From the NCBI RefSeq assembly GCF_008124615.1, contig NZ_VNIB01000003.1:62001-126000 (forward strand): a stretch of DNA of 64,000 bases, written 5' to 3'. Positions 43,098 through 52,086 of this stretch are shown here, piece by piece. Below the pieces are notes generated by a model that was not told the origin of the DNA, did no database searches, and worked only from the letters and a program-made list of their open reading frames with translations. Position 1 is the first letter of the stretch. The number at the start of each line of letters is the position of its first letter. Origin of the DNA: Geothermobacter ehrlichii (lineage in GTDB: Bacteria; Desulfobacterota; Desulfuromonadia; Desulfuromonadales; Geothermobacteraceae). Position numbers and translations under genes: made by a program.

Positions 43098-45647
43098 ATG
43101 ATCAAACTGACGATCGACGGAAAAGCTGTTGAAATAGAAAAAGGGGCGACCATTCTGGCGGCGGCGGAAAAGGCCGGCATCACCATCCCGACCCTCTGTT
43201 TTCTGAAGAAGGTTTCGCCGACCGGCGCCTGCCGGGTCTGCGTGGTCGACATCGAAGGGGTGGAAAAGCCGATGGCCGCCTGTCACACCCAGGCGGTGGA
43301 CGGCATGGTGGTGACCACCCAGAGCGAGCGGCTGCACGCCATCCGCAAGCAGATCGTCGAGCTGCTGCTGGTCAACCATCCCCTCGACTGTCCGGTCTGC
43401 GACGCCGGCGGTGAATGCCAGCTGCAGGACATCACCTACGCCTTCAACGTCATCCGTCAGTCCTTCGAGGCCGAGGATGTCAATCCCGACACCATCGACC
43501 GCTGGCCGCTGATCCAGCAGGTTCCGAACCGCTGTGTCATGTGCGAAAAATGCGTCAAGGTCTGCCACGAGGTGATCGGCTCCAGCGCCCTTTTCGTCAA
43601 CGACAAAGGGGACCGGGCCTTTATCGACAAGAAGCTGGAGCTCTGCGAATTCTGCGGCAACTGCGTGCAGGTCTGTCCGACCGGCACCATGATCTCCAAG
43701 ACCTTCAAGTTCAAGGCGCGGCCCTGGGAGCTGCGCCGTACTGCGTCGGTCTGCACCCTGTGCAGCGCCCAGTGCGAGATCGATCTGCACAGCAAGCGGG
43801 GCGAGGTCTGCCGGGTCACCTCGGAGGACGGGGTGACGGTCAATGACGGCAACCTCTGCATCGGCGGCTTTTTCGGCTATGGATTCATCAACAGCGAACG
43901 ACGGCTGATGGCGCCCCGGGCCCGTTCCGGGAACGAGTTCAGAACGCTCGACTGGGACGAGGCCGTCGCCCTGATGGTGGACAAGGCCAGGGCTGCCGGC
44001 GGTGCGGCCAGCGCCGGGCTGGGTTCGGCCCGGCTGACCAACGAGGAGAACTATCTCTTCCAGAAACTGTTCCGGGTCGGTCTGAGCAGCAACAACATCG
44101 ATTCCGAGGCCCGTTTCGGTTATTTGCGCGGCGTCGAGATTTTGCGGAGGCAGCTTGGTCTCGGCGGCGCCAGCAACCGTATCGACCGCATCGGTCGTTC
44201 GCAGGCGGTTCTGGTCTTTGGTGCCGATGTCACCACCGAGGCGCCGGCCATCGACTGGCAGATCGAGCTGGCCTGCCGCAAGCGGGACGGCAAGCTGGTG
44301 CTGGCCAACATGCGCCAGGTCAAGCTGTCGCGCCATGCCAACGTCCAGCTGGCTTACCGGCCGGGCAGCGAAGTCGAACTGGCCCAGGCCCTGATCCGGC
44401 TGATCGTTGAGCGCGGGCTGGCCGATCGCGACTATCTCAACCAGTACCTGCAGGCGCCGGAAGAACTCGAATCGCTGGTCGCTGCCATCGACCTCGAGCA
44501 GGCCATCAGTGCCACCGGCGTTTCCCGTGAGCTGCTGGAGGAGGCGGCCGAATATCTCGGCAGCGCCGAGTCGGTGGCCATCGTCTTTGGAGCCGATGTG
44601 CTCAAGGGCCTCAATGCCGAGGCGGCGACCGGCGCGCTGGCCGACCTGGCGCTGGTTTCCGGCGCCCTGCGCGGCGACATCGGCGGCCTGTTCCCGGTCG
44701 ACGAGAAGGGGAACATCCAGGGCGTGATCGACATGGGGGTCGCTCCTGAGCTTCTGCCCGGTCAGAAGGACTACGCCGCCGCCCGTTCGGAGTTCGAAAA
44801 GGCCTGGAAAACGAGCCTGCCCGAAGGCGGCCGCGACGCCGCCGGCATTCTGGCCGGCATCGAAAGCGGCGAGATCCGTTTCCTCTATCTGGCCGGGGTC
44901 AATCCGCTGGTCGCCTTCCCCGAAGCGGGACGCTGGCGCCGGGCTTTGGAGAAGGTCGATTTTCTGGCGGTGCAGGACATCCTCGCCTCCGAGCTGACCG
45001 AGATGGCCGACCTGGTCTTGCCGGCGGCCAGCTTCGCCGAGAAGTCGGGCAGCGTCACCAGCATCGACGGCCGGGTCGGCTATCTGCAGCCGGCCATCGG
45101 CGCACCGGGCGAGGCGCGTCCCGATGGCTGGATTTTCGCTGCCCTGCTCGGCGCCCTGACCGGCCAGGCGGCGCCTTCGGAAAGCGTCCTGCAGCAGGAG
45201 ATCCGCCAGCTGTGCGGCATTCACGAGGATGTCTGCTTCGCCGGCAACGGTCGCAAAAGCTGCCTGAAACTGCCTTGGCGGCCGGAAAACAGGAGCCTGA
45301 AGCTGGCCCGGGGGGCCGGTGCCGCTCCCGGCGAGGGGCCGCTGTTGCTGGTCGGCAAGCATTTAGCTCATTTCGGGACCACCACGACCGCCGCCGCCGG
45401 ACCTTGCCAGGTGGTGGCCGAAGGGTTTGTCGAAGTGAACCCGGACGACCTCAAGACCTTCGGTCTGAGCGAGGGCGGAGCCGTCACCCTGACCACGGCG
45501 CTCGGCGCGGTGAAAAGCCGGGTGCGGGTCAATGCCGGCCTGCCGCAGGGACTGCTTTTCGCTCCCTACCACTTTGCCGACACGCCGGTGATGCAACTGG
45601 TGCCGGCCGGCAGCAACTGCGTGCCGGTGCAGGTGAGCAGGGGCTGA
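43098..45647 (+). CDS. sfrA: NADPH oxidoreductase SfrA-like (NuoG family)
   Basis: From ATG 43098 (MIKLTIDGKAVEIEKGATIL) the protein is 849 aa; a GTG at 43080 is an alternative. Iron-sulfur sites follow in order: [2Fe-2S] (TLCFLKKVSPTGACRVCVVD), His-Cys3 (NHPLDCPVCDAGGECQLQD), two 4Fe-4S (NRCVMCEKCVKVCHEVIG; CEFCGNCVQVCPTGTM), and VCTLCSAQCEIDL. The large C-terminal part is a molybdopterin-oxidoreductase-like domain, as in NuoG, probably without cofactor. With SfrB it forms a cytoplasmic NADPH-oxidising complex. A terminator follows the operon. Confidence 0.88.
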   Translation: MIKLTIDGKAVEIEKGATILAAAEKAGITIPTLCFLKKVSPTGACRVCVVDIEGVEKPMAACHTQAVDGMVVTTQSERLHAIRKQIVELLLVNHPLDCPVCDAGGECQLQDITYAFNVIRQSFEAEDVNPDTIDRWPLIQQVPNRCVMCEKCVKVCHEVIGSSALFVNDKGDRAFIDKKLELCEFCGNCVQVCPTGTMISKTFKFKARPWELRRTASVCTLCSAQCEIDLHSKRGEVCRVTSEDGVTVNDGNLCIGGFFGYGFINSERRLMAPRARSGNEFRTLDWDEAVALMVDKARAAGGAASAGLGSARLTNEENYLFQKLFRVGLSSNNIDSEARFGYLRGVEILRRQLGLGGASNRIDRIGRSQAVLVFGADVTTEAPAIDWQIELACRKRDGKLVLANMRQVKLSRHANVQLAYRPGSEVELAQALIRLIVERGLADRDYLNQYLQAPEELESLVAAIDLEQAISATGVSRELLEEAAEYLGSAESVAIVFGADVLKGLNAEAATGALADLALVSGALRGDIGGLFPVDEKGNIQGVIDMGVAPELLPGQKDYAAARSEFEKAWKTSLPEGGRDAAGILAGIESGEIRFLYLAGVNPLVAFPEAGRWRRALEKVDFLAVQDILASELTEMADLVLPAASFAEKSGSVTSIDGRVGYLQPAIGAPGEARPDGWIFAALLGALTGQAAPSESVLQQEIRQLCGIHEDVCFAGNGRKSCLKLPWRPENRSLKLARGAGAAPGEGPLLLVGKHLAHFGTTTTAAAGPCQVVAEGFVEVNPDDLKTFGLSEGGAVTLTTALGAVKSRVRVNAGLPQGLLFAPYHFADTPVMQLVPAGSNCVPVQVSRG

Positions 45648-45698
45648 ACGGAGCCGACGAGGTTTTTCCCACAAGGAGGAAATTTCAGGGTAGAATCG

Positions 45699-45731
45699 AG
45701 GCGCCCGGTCGATGGACCGCGGCGCCTTTTT
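45699..45731 (+). terminator. intrinsic terminator of the sfr operon
   Basis: AGGCGCC pairs with GGCGCCT, and inner CGGTC with GACCG around a GATG loop, followed by TTTTT. It lies about 50 nt after the sfrA stop. Confidence 0.92.
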
Positions 45732-45762
45732 GCTTCATTAGCGTTCCGAGCGGAGGACAACA

Positions 45763-46077
45763 ATGGAAACCGTCAGTTGTGACTACAGGGAGCTGATCGC
45801 CTACAGCGAGCAGAAGGCCAACAAGGTGGTGCTGGCCGAGCTGGCGCATTCCCGCACCACCCTCTGGTGTTTGCGCCCGGGACAGCGGATCGAGCCGCAT
45901 GTCCATGCCGGCGATCATGTCTGGGTGGTACTCGAAGGGAGCGGCGAATACCTGGGAGCATCGTCGCGTCGTCCCATCGCGCCCGGCAGCGTGCTGGCGG
46001 TGCCGGCGGGCGAGGCGCACGGGGTGGTCAACTCCGGCGACACCGGTCTGGTATTTCTGAGTATTTCCGCGGGGTAG
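45763..46077 (+). CDS. cupin domain protein
   Basis: This 104-aa single-domain cupin has motif 1 in GQRIEPHVHAGDHVWVVLEGSGEYL (two His and the downstream Glu) and motif 2 in AGEAHGVVNSGDTGLVFL (His). It likely binds a metal, and its substrate is unknown. It sits 7 nt ahead of the aminotransferase gene, so they probably form one unit. GGAGG precedes the ATG. Confidence 0.88.
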   Translation: METVSCDYRELIAYSEQKANKVVLAELAHSRTTLWCLRPGQRIEPHVHAGDHVWVVLEGSGEYLGASSRRPIAPGSVLAVPAGEAHGVVNSGDTGLVFLSISAG

Positions 46078-46084
46078 GAACGCC

Positions 46085-47248
46085 ATGACCGAGATACCTT
46101 TGTCGCGACGCTCCACCCGGGTGACTCCCTTTCTGGCCATGGAGGTAATGGAGCGGGCCAAGGAGCTGGAGGCCGCAGGAAAAGAGATCATCTACCTCTG
46201 TCTAGGTGAACCGGATTTTCCGACGCCGGAGCCGGTGGTACAGGCGGTGAGCGAGGCGCTTCGGGCCGGCGAGACCAGCTATACGCATTCTCTCGGTCGG
46301 CTCGATCTGCGGCAGGCGATCGCCGAACACTACCACCGTCGCTACCGGGTCGAGGTGGCGCCGGAACAGATTCTCGTTTCCGCCGGCACCAGTCCGCTGA
46401 TGCTGCTCCTCTTTGCCGCTCTGCTCGAGGCCGGCGACGAAGTGATCCTGCCCGATCCGAGTTACGCCTGCTATCCGAATTTCATCACCTTCTACGATGC
46501 CGTTCCCCGCTACCTGCGCACCCGGCCGGAGGACGCCTTCCAGCCGCGGCCGGAGGATGTGCGTCGGGCCATCACCGAACGGACGCGGGCGGTTCTGATC
46601 AATTCTCCCTCCAACCCCGCCGGATCCGTCATGCCGGCGGCCTGGCTGGAAGAGCTGGCCGATCTGCCGGTGCCGATCGTTGCCGACGAAATCTATCACG
46701 GCCTGACCTACCAGGGGGAGGAACGGTCGATTCTGGAGTTCACACAAGACGCCTTCGTCCTCGGGGGTTTTTCCAAGACCTATGCCATGACCGGCTGGCG
46801 CCTCGGCTACCTGATCTGCCCGGCACAGGTGGTGCGCACCCTGCAGAGCCTGCACCAGAACTTTCTGATCAGCGCCAACAACTTCGTACAGGCGGCCGGC
46901 ATCGCCGCCCTGCGACACTGTGACGGGGATGTGGCCCGGATGCGGCAGGCCTACGACCGTCGGCGCCGGCATCTGCTGGCCCGGCTGCCGGAGCTGGGAC
47001 TAAAAGTGGAGCGGCCGCCGGTCGCCGCCTTTTACGTACTGGCCGATGCCCGGCACATCAGCGGCGATTCCCAGGCGCTGGCGATGGAGATTCTCGAGCA
47101 GACCGGAGTCGCCCTGACCCCCGGCATCGATTTCGGTCCGGCGGCCGAGGGTTTTCTGCGCTTTTCCTACGCCAATTCCATCGACAACATCGACCGGGCA
47201 ATCGACCGGCTCGGGGACTATTTCGGCCGGCGCGGCTGGCTGCCCTGA
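46085..47248 (+). CDS. class I/II PLP-dependent aminotransferase
   Basis: This 387-aa fold-type I aminotransferase has YLCLGEPDFPTPEPV near the start, SYTHSLGRLDLRQAIAEHY, and the PLP-contacting NSPSNPAGSVMPAAWLEEL, VADEIYHGLTYQG and FSKTYAMTGWRLGYL (Schiff-base lysine in FSK). It ends with LRFSYANSIDNIDRAIDRL. The substrate is not determinable; related enzymes use aspartate, alanine or aromatic amino acids. Probably co-transcribed with the cupin gene. Confidence 0.92.
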   Translation: MTEIPLSRRSTRVTPFLAMEVMERAKELEAAGKEIIYLCLGEPDFPTPEPVVQAVSEALRAGETSYTHSLGRLDLRQAIAEHYHRRYRVEVAPEQILVSAGTSPLMLLLFAALLEAGDEVILPDPSYACYPNFITFYDAVPRYLRTRPEDAFQPRPEDVRRAITERTRAVLINSPSNPAGSVMPAAWLEELADLPVPIVADEIYHGLTYQGEERSILEFTQDAFVLGGFSKTYAMTGWRLGYLICPAQVVRTLQSLHQNFLISANNFVQAAGIAALRHCDGDVARMRQAYDRRRRHLLARLPELGLKVERPPVAAFYVLADARHISGDSQALAMEILEQTGVALTPGIDFGPAAEGFLRFSYANSIDNIDRAIDRLGDYFGRRGWLP

Positions 47249-47266
47249 GGGAGCGGATAGCATTCG

Positions 47267-47300
47267 ACACGGCCCGTCCTGGGCAGGACGGGCCGTCATG
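47267..47300. terminator. bidirectional hairpin between convergent genes
   Basis: ACGGCCCGTCC pairs with GGACGGGCCGT around a TGGGCA loop, located between the convergent aminotransferase and CoA-binding genes. T tracts are weak on both strands, so it is a likely but not canonical terminator. Confidence 0.6.
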
Positions 47301-47303
47301 GGT

Positions 47304-47708
47304 TCAGTGCTCGTGGTAGCCCAGTACCACCAGGACGCAGGAGCCGTCGGCGATGACGTTCAGTCCGGCGTCGCGGGCCGCGGCGACGGCGTCCGGGTGT
47401 TCGGCCCCAGGCTGCATCCAGATGTTTTCGATGCCGTGACCGATCGCCAGCTCGACGACCTTTTGCGTTACCTGCGGTGGGGTGATGATCGAAATGCTCT
47501 TGACCTCGGGAGGGAGCCGGTCGACCGAGGCGACGCAGGGTTGTCCCTCGATCTCCTTCTCAGCCGGGTGGACCGGAATCGCCCTGCGTCCGTTCTGCAG
47601 GTAGCAGCGCAGGACCTTGTTGCCGTATTTTTCCGGTTTGGTCGAGGCGCCGACGACGCCGAAGGCCGGCGAGGCAAGAAAGCGTTCAATCTGCTGGTCG
47701 ATGGTCAT
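47304..47708 (-). CDS. CoA-binding (YccU-like) protein
   Basis: This 134-aa protein is a stand-alone CoA_binding_2 Rossmann domain: FGVVGASTKPEKYGNKVLRCYLQNG, AIPVHPAEKEIEG, SIITPPQVTQKVVELAIGHGI and IWMQPGAEHPDAV. AGGAG precedes the ATG. Members bind CoA or a nucleotide; the cellular role is not settled. Confidence 0.9.
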   Translation of the reverse strand: MTIDQQIERFLASPAFGVVGASTKPEKYGNKVLRCYLQNGRRAIPVHPAEKEIEGQPCVASVDRLPPEVKSISIITPPQVTQKVVELAIGHGIENIWMQPGAEHPDAVAAARDAGLNVIADGSCVLVVLGYHEH

Positions 47709-48037
47709 ACCGTTCTCCTTTGGGTGAATCATGAATCCGTTAGCTTATCACCGGCGGATAGCACACGACATTGACGTACCTGCGCTTCTCAAAAAACACC
47801 GGTGAACCTTTGGGTGCCCTAAGATTTTTGAAAATCTCATTCAGGCCAGGCACCTGCACTATCTATTCGGCATGAGCTCACGGATTCAGGATAAATTTCA
47901 TCCATTCTACTGCCCGGCGATCTGGCAGACAACGCCGGCCAAAAAATTTTCCCTTAATTCGCCGTACATTTGGTCGATAAGTAGAGCAGAAGGTCGTCCT
48001 GCCTCATGGTGAAGCCGCACGAAGGAGAAGGTGCGAA
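47709..48037. other. intergenic region without supported gene
   Basis: About 330 bp between divergent genes. It contains the palindrome AGATTTTTGAAAATCT (47823-47838), a twice-occurring CTTTGGGTG (near 47718 and 47808) and an AT-rich tract at 47940-47985 that could be the promoter of the HDOD gene. No RNA motif is recognised. Confidence 0.45.
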
Positions 48038-49288
48038 GTGGGATTTGTCCTGGTCGACAGCCTCGAGGAGGGGATGGTCCTCGCTGAAGATCTCTTCAAC
48101 GAAAAGGGCCAGTTCATCCTTGCCAAGGGGGCCATTCTCGACAGCCGGCACATCGACGCCCTGAAGCGGTTCGGCGTGCTGGAGGCGGATATCGTCGGGA
48201 CCTCGCAGTCCGAACTGGACGGCGGCGAGCTCGATCCGAGCCTGATGGAGAGCGCCCGGGCCTACCAGCGCGAACGTTTCCGGCTCTGCGACCTGGAACA
48301 TGAGGGAATAAAGGCGGTTTTCGAGCTGGCGGTGGAAAAGACCGCGCGCCACCTGCAGGCGGGCTGGCAGCCGCCGGAGGCAGTAGCCGAGGTCGAGGTT
48401 CCGGCCGGACTCGACTGGTCGGCCAAGCCCTCGTCCGAATCCCTGGTTCGCGGCAAGGTCCGCATGGCGGCACTGCCCGATGTCTACAGCAAGATCGTTG
48501 CGGCGATCAATACTCCCAACTGCGCCGTCGAGCATCTGGCCGAAATTGTCAGCAAGGACAGCAGCATTTCCGTTCGCCTGCTCAAGCTGGTCAACAGCGC
48601 CTATTACGCCCTGCCGAAGAAAATCAATTCGATCAGCCGCGCCATCACCCTGCTCGGTACCAGGGAGCTTCTCAGTCTGGCGCTCGGCATCACCATCGTT
48701 CGGAAGTTCAGCAATCTGAACGATGAACTGGTGTCGATGGAGGTCTTCTGGAAACATGCCATCCGCACCGGGCTGTTCGCCCAGCAGATCGCCCGGCGCA
48801 AGGGACTGAAGGAGACGGAGTCCTTCTTCGTCGGCGGCCTGCTGCACGACATCGGGCGACTGGTGATGCTGGTGGAAATGCCCGAATACTACGCCAGCGC
48901 CCTGAACGACTATTACCGCAACGGCGAAATTGCTCTCTATCAGGCCGAACGTCAGACCCTCGGCTATGACCATGCCCAGGTCGGTCGTCTGTTGTGCGAG
49001 CGCTGGCATCTTCCCTTCAACCTGGCACAGATGGTCGGCTGGCACCACAAGCCGCAGGGAAGCCGCTTTGCCCTCGAGTCCTGCATCATCCATCTGGCCG
49101 ATTTCATGGCCCAGGCCATGGGGCTGGAGATGCCGCTGCCCGGCCGCCTTCCTCCCCTGCATCCCCGGGCTTGGGAAGTGGTGGCGCCGGATCTTGCCAT
49201 GTTGGCCGTCTCAACCCAGCATGTTGAACACAGCTTCCGTGAAATCGCCGGCAATTTTCTCGGCGAGGAGCCCCGTCCGGCAATCTAG
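48038..49288 (+). CDS. HDOD domain signalling protein
   Basis: The GTG start at 48038 follows GGAGAAGG. The 416-aa protein has an N-terminal domain (GFVLVDSLEEGMVLAEDLFN, KGAILDSRHIDALKRFGVLE) like that ahead of HD-GYP modules. The HDOD domain follows: LPDVYSKIVAAINTPNCAVEHLAEIVSKD, ISVRLLKLVNSAYYALPKKINSISRAI and GGLLHDIGRLVML. HDOD domains are catalytically silent HD relatives used in signalling. No output domain is attached, so the target is unknown. Confidence 0.9.
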   Translation: MGFVLVDSLEEGMVLAEDLFNEKGQFILAKGAILDSRHIDALKRFGVLEADIVGTSQSELDGGELDPSLMESARAYQRERFRLCDLEHEGIKAVFELAVEKTARHLQAGWQPPEAVAEVEVPAGLDWSAKPSSESLVRGKVRMAALPDVYSKIVAAINTPNCAVEHLAEIVSKDSSISVRLLKLVNSAYYALPKKINSISRAITLLGTRELLSLALGITIVRKFSNLNDELVSMEVFWKHAIRTGLFAQQIARRKGLKETESFFVGGLLHDIGRLVMLVEMPEYYASALNDYYRNGEIALYQAERQTLGYDHAQVGRLLCERWHLPFNLAQMVGWHHKPQGSRFALESCIIHLADFMAQAMGLEMPLPGRLPPLHPRAWEVVAPDLAMLAVSTQHVEHSFREIAGNFLGEEPRPAI

Positions 49289-49312
49289 CTCACTTCTCTT
49301 TCCTGTCCTCAT

Positions 49313-49333
49313 GCCGTTTTTCAACATTCTGCC
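49313..49333. repeat. solitary TTTTTCAACA end of the MITE-like family
   Basis: GCCGTTTTTCAACATTCTGCC resembles the right end of the element at 12352-12495. No matching left end was found nearby, so it may be a remnant. Chance cannot be excluded. Confidence 0.35.
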
Positions 49334-49436
49334 AATCGTGCGTGATGGCCTGCAGGGTCGTTCCGTCAGGAACAGATTGCCGGTCGGCGGCGAGGTCGCA
49401 GCTGACAGGGATAGGGCATTGCGTTAGGATGCCGGC

Positions 49437-49964
49437 ATGGCCAAGAAACGATTTCGCGACGCTCTTGAGCGCTACCGGCGCGAGCTGCAGCGCAATCTGC
49501 TCGCCCGACCCGGAGTGCACGAATTCGTGCTGGTGCTCGACGGCCTCAAGGCGGGTTACAACGTCGCCAAGATCCTGCGCTCGGCCGAGGTGTTCGGTGT
49601 CCGCCGGGTCTATTTGGTGGACATCGGTCCCTTCGATCCGGCTCCGGCCAAGGGGGCCCTGCGCAAGGTTCCGCTGCGCCTGTGCGCTTCCTTCGCCGAG
49701 GCCCATGCCGAGCTGAGTGACGAGGGCTATGCCTTCTTTCTGCTCGGTCCCGACGCCGAAAGTCCTCTGCACGCGGCGGAGATTCCGACGCGAAGCGCCT
49801 TCATCCTCGGTCACGAGGAATTCGGTCCGCGGCTGGACGGCCGCGACTGGCCCGGCATCCAATCCCTGTGCATCCCCCAGTACGGTCAGACCCAGAGCCT
49901 CAACGTCAGTGTTGCTGCCGGAATCGTCATGTACGAGTACTGCCGTCGATACGGGCGGACATGA
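49437..49964 (+). CDS. SpoU/TrmH-family RNA methyltransferase
   Basis: This 175-aa protein shows the SPOUT motifs: EFVLVLDGLKAGYNVAKILRSAEVFGV (motif 1, though the usual N-x-G is altered), FILGHEEFGPRL (motif 2) and IPQYGQTQSLNVSVAAGIVMYEY (motif 3 with the SLNVS knot loop). It would methylate a ribose 2'-OH in tRNA or rRNA using SAM. It is shorter than RlmB and lacks the N-terminal substrate-binding domain, so the target is uncertain. Confidence 0.88.
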   Translation: MAKKRFRDALERYRRELQRNLLARPGVHEFVLVLDGLKAGYNVAKILRSAEVFGVRRVYLVDIGPFDPAPAKGALRKVPLRLCASFAEAHAELSDEGYAFFLLGPDAESPLHAAEIPTRSAFILGHEEFGPRLDGRDWPGIQSLCIPQYGQTQSLNVSVAAGIVMYEYCRRYGRT

Positions 49965-50059
49965 AGTCGTTCAGTCCGGCAGGGCAAATGGACGCCATTG
50001 ACAGCCTGACGAATCTTGTTAGACCTGAATCTGTCTCCTGCCGCTGAACGGAGTTCCCC

Positions 50060-50716
50060 ATGCTCAGGATGCAATGCCGGATCTGCGGCAACCTGATCCG
50101 GTCGCAGCTTCTGACGGAAATGAAGTCGGTCTACTGCCGGCGTTGCGGCCATTTTCAGGGTGTCGGCGAACTCTACGTGACCGCCCGCGGATTTACCATG
50201 TTGCGCTCGCATCTGCTCGATCGTTTCCGACAGTGGGAAAGGCTGCTGCGGGATGCGCTGAAGGAACGCGAAATGCTCGAATTCTCCGAGCACGGTCATT
50301 CGGGGGATGCCGAGAGACTCGACTGGCTGATCGCCACCCTGCGCGAACTGCTGGATGGCGCCCGCGGCCACTTCCGGCTCTGTCTGGCGCTGCCGACGCC
50401 GGTTCGCTGCGACTGCCGGCGGGGAGAAGTCGCCGGTCAGCTGATCAATATCAGCATTTTCGGTGCTTGTGTGCAGTTGCACCAGGAGAGGGACGTGCCG
50501 GCCAGGGGAGAAGAGGTGGTCTTGCACTTCCACCTGCCGGAGGCGCCGCACGGGATGGAGACAGGCGGTCGCGTCGTTTGGGTGGCCGGGCGGCCGGGAC
50601 GTCTTCCCACCCGTGAGATGGGCGTAGAATTCGAAGCCCTGAAAACGCCTGTGCGTAACAGTCTGTGGAAGTACATCATCGCCCACAAGGACAGGACAGA
50701 CCCTTGCGGCGCCTGA
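50060..50716 (+). CDS. zinc-ribbon plus PilZ domain protein
   Basis: This 218-aa protein starts with a zinc ribbon (MQCRICGNLIRSQLLTEM...VYCRRCGHFQGVG; CxxC and CxxC). A helical middle follows (about residues 50-105), then a C-terminal PilZ-like domain: PTPVRCDCRRGEVAGQLINISIFGACVQL with an NISxxG motif and RVVWVAGRPGRLPTREMGVEF. The c-di-GMP-binding arginines (RxxxR) are not clearly present, so ligand binding is doubtful. Cytoplasmic; the partner is unknown. Confidence 0.7.
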   Translation: MLRMQCRICGNLIRSQLLTEMKSVYCRRCGHFQGVGELYVTARGFTMLRSHLLDRFRQWERLLRDALKEREMLEFSEHGHSGDAERLDWLIATLRELLDGARGHFRLCLALPTPVRCDCRRGEVAGQLINISIFGACVQLHQERDVPARGEEVVLHFHLPEAPHGMETGGRVVWVAGRPGRLPTREMGVEFEALKTPVRNSLWKYIIAHKDRTDPCGA

Positions 50717-50756
50717 GGGTGGCGAGAGGGCGAGGTTGTCGGTCAAGGGCGGGGTT

Positions 50757-51308
50757 TCAGGCCAGAAAGGCGGCCAGGGCCAGCAGCAGTCCACCGGCAA
50801 ATATCAGGCCCGCGTCCAGGGAACGACGACGCACCAGCAGCAGTCCCGTTAGCGTAACCAGAAGGATGACAATGGCGACCATGTCGGCGAAAAACACCCA
50901 TCCGGCCCCGGTTTTGAAGGCCTTGTGCAGCCGGTTCAGCCAGTTCCACGGCTGGCGGGGGTGTTTCTCGAAGCGTTCCATCGTGCCTTTCTGCGGATGG
51001 ATGACGTAGGTGACCTTGCCATGCGAGCCGTAGAGAAATTCAATGCTCCCGTCCGGTCTGATGCGAATGACCGCCGGGTCGTCGCTTCGGCCGATCATGG
51101 TCTTGCAGTTTTCGATAAAGCGGTGCAGAGGCTCTGGATCGGACACCGGAATGCGGCTTATGGACGTTTCCCTGGCAATGAAATAGCCGAAACTGCCGCG
51201 ATGGTTCAGCAACAGTCCGGTCAGGGCGTAAAAGACCAGAAAACCGGCCAACAGCAGCCCCCCGATGCGGTGAATGCGGCGCAGTACCTGGTTGGTTGTC
51301 TGTTGCAT
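50757..51308 (-). CDS. PepSY-associated membrane protein
   Basis: This 183-aa protein has a first helix with RRIHRIGGLLLAGFLVFYALTGLLLNHRGSF, an extracytoplasmic PepSY-like domain (RIRPDGSIEFLYGSHGKVTYVIHPQKGTME) and the HxxF segment WNWLNRLHKAFKTGAGW. Two more helices (about residues 136-158 and 163-182) complete it. PepSY-TM proteins often occur in heme or siderophore-type iron reduction and uptake. Here it is the last gene of a cobalamin-riboswitch operon. AGGAG precedes the ATG, 26 nt after the cbiL stop. Confidence 0.8.
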   Translation of the reverse strand: MQQTTNQVLRRIHRIGGLLLAGFLVFYALTGLLLNHRGSFGYFIARETSISRIPVSDPEPLHRFIENCKTMIGRSDDPAVIRIRPDGSIEFLYGSHGKVTYVIHPQKGTMERFEKHPRQPWNWLNRLHKAFKTGAGWVFFADMVAIVILLVTLTGLLLVRRRSLDAGLIFAGGLLLALAAFLA

Positions 51309-51333
51309 GGCGCTTTCTCCTGCCTGAGGCGGG

Positions 51334-52086
51334 TCACCCGCTGACTGCTTCCGGTCGCCAGTTCTGTCGGCCCACATGCACGATGAGCGTGGTCATGTAA
51401 TTGAGTGGCGTCGGTCGCCAGTTCTCCAGATTGTCGACCAGCAACTCCCCGTCCCCCTGTTCGGTGCAGCTGAACAGACGGGCGGAGCCGAGCAGCTTAC
51501 GTTCCGCGAGCAACGCCAGCAGGGGCTCGATGACCGGGCCTGCCTTGTAGAGCACCAGGGTTTCGCAGTGGTCGAGGGCCCCGGCGACCATCTCCAGGTC
51601 GGTGGCCGACATCAGCAGCAGGCGGTCCTCCTGCAGGGTGAGCGCTTCGCCGAAACGGCTGGCGCCGGTCTGAAAGGCGCTGATGCCGGGTACGATGTGG
51701 ATGTTGTCCGCTGGCAGGCGATGCTGCAGTTCCTGCAGCAGATAGGAGCTGGTAGCGAAAATCAGTGGATCGCCCAGAGTCACCTGGACCACGGCGCGCT
51801 GGCGCCGGCAGTGGGCCGCTACCTGTTCGGCCAGCTTTTGCCAGCGGGCGCGGGTGGCCTGGTCGTCGCGCTGCATGGGATAGCTGACGCAAAGCAGTTG
51901 CTGCTCGTGCACAAAAGGGCGGATCGCCTCCAGGGCCAGACTGCGGCTGGCGCCTTTGGCCTGCGGGGCGATGATCAGGTCGGCGCTCTCGATGATCCGG
52001 GCGGCGCGCAGGGTCAGCAGGTCCGGAGCGCCGGGGCCGACGCCGACTGCGTAGAAGTTTCCGGGCAGGGCGGGGGGGGAATTCAT
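51334..52086 (-). CDS. cbiL: precorrin-2/cobalt-factor II C20-methyltransferase
   Basis: This 250-aa SAM-dependent tetrapyrrole methylase has AVGVGPGAPDLLTLRAARII at the start. VVQVTLGDPLIFATSSYLLQEL and HIVPGISAFQTGASRFGEALTLQEDRLLLM follow, the C20-methylase pattern of CobI/CbiL. It adds the C20 methyl in corrin synthesis. The presence of CbiK in the operon argues for the anaerobic (early cobalt, CbiL) route. The ATG overlaps the substrate-binding protein stop (ATGA). No other cbi gene lies in the window. Confidence 0.88.
   Translation of the reverse strand: MNSPPALPGNFYAVGVGPGAPDLLTLRAARIIESADLIIAPQAKGASRSLALEAIRPFVHEQQLLCVSYPMQRDDQATRARWQKLAEQVAAHCRRQRAVVQVTLGDPLIFATSSYLLQELQHRLPADNIHIVPGISAFQTGASRFGEALTLQEDRLLLMSATDLEMVAGALDHCETLVLYKAGPVIEPLLALLAERKLLGSARLFSCTEQGDGELLVDNLENWRPTPLNYMTTLIVHVGRQNWRPEAVSG

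Noticed and set aside
40968-45362. A 1464-codon open frame antisense to the sfr genes
   Set aside because: It is a GC-driven shadow frame. The opposite strand encodes two full proteins with intact iron-sulfur and nucleotide motifs, and the antisense product has no recognisable domain.
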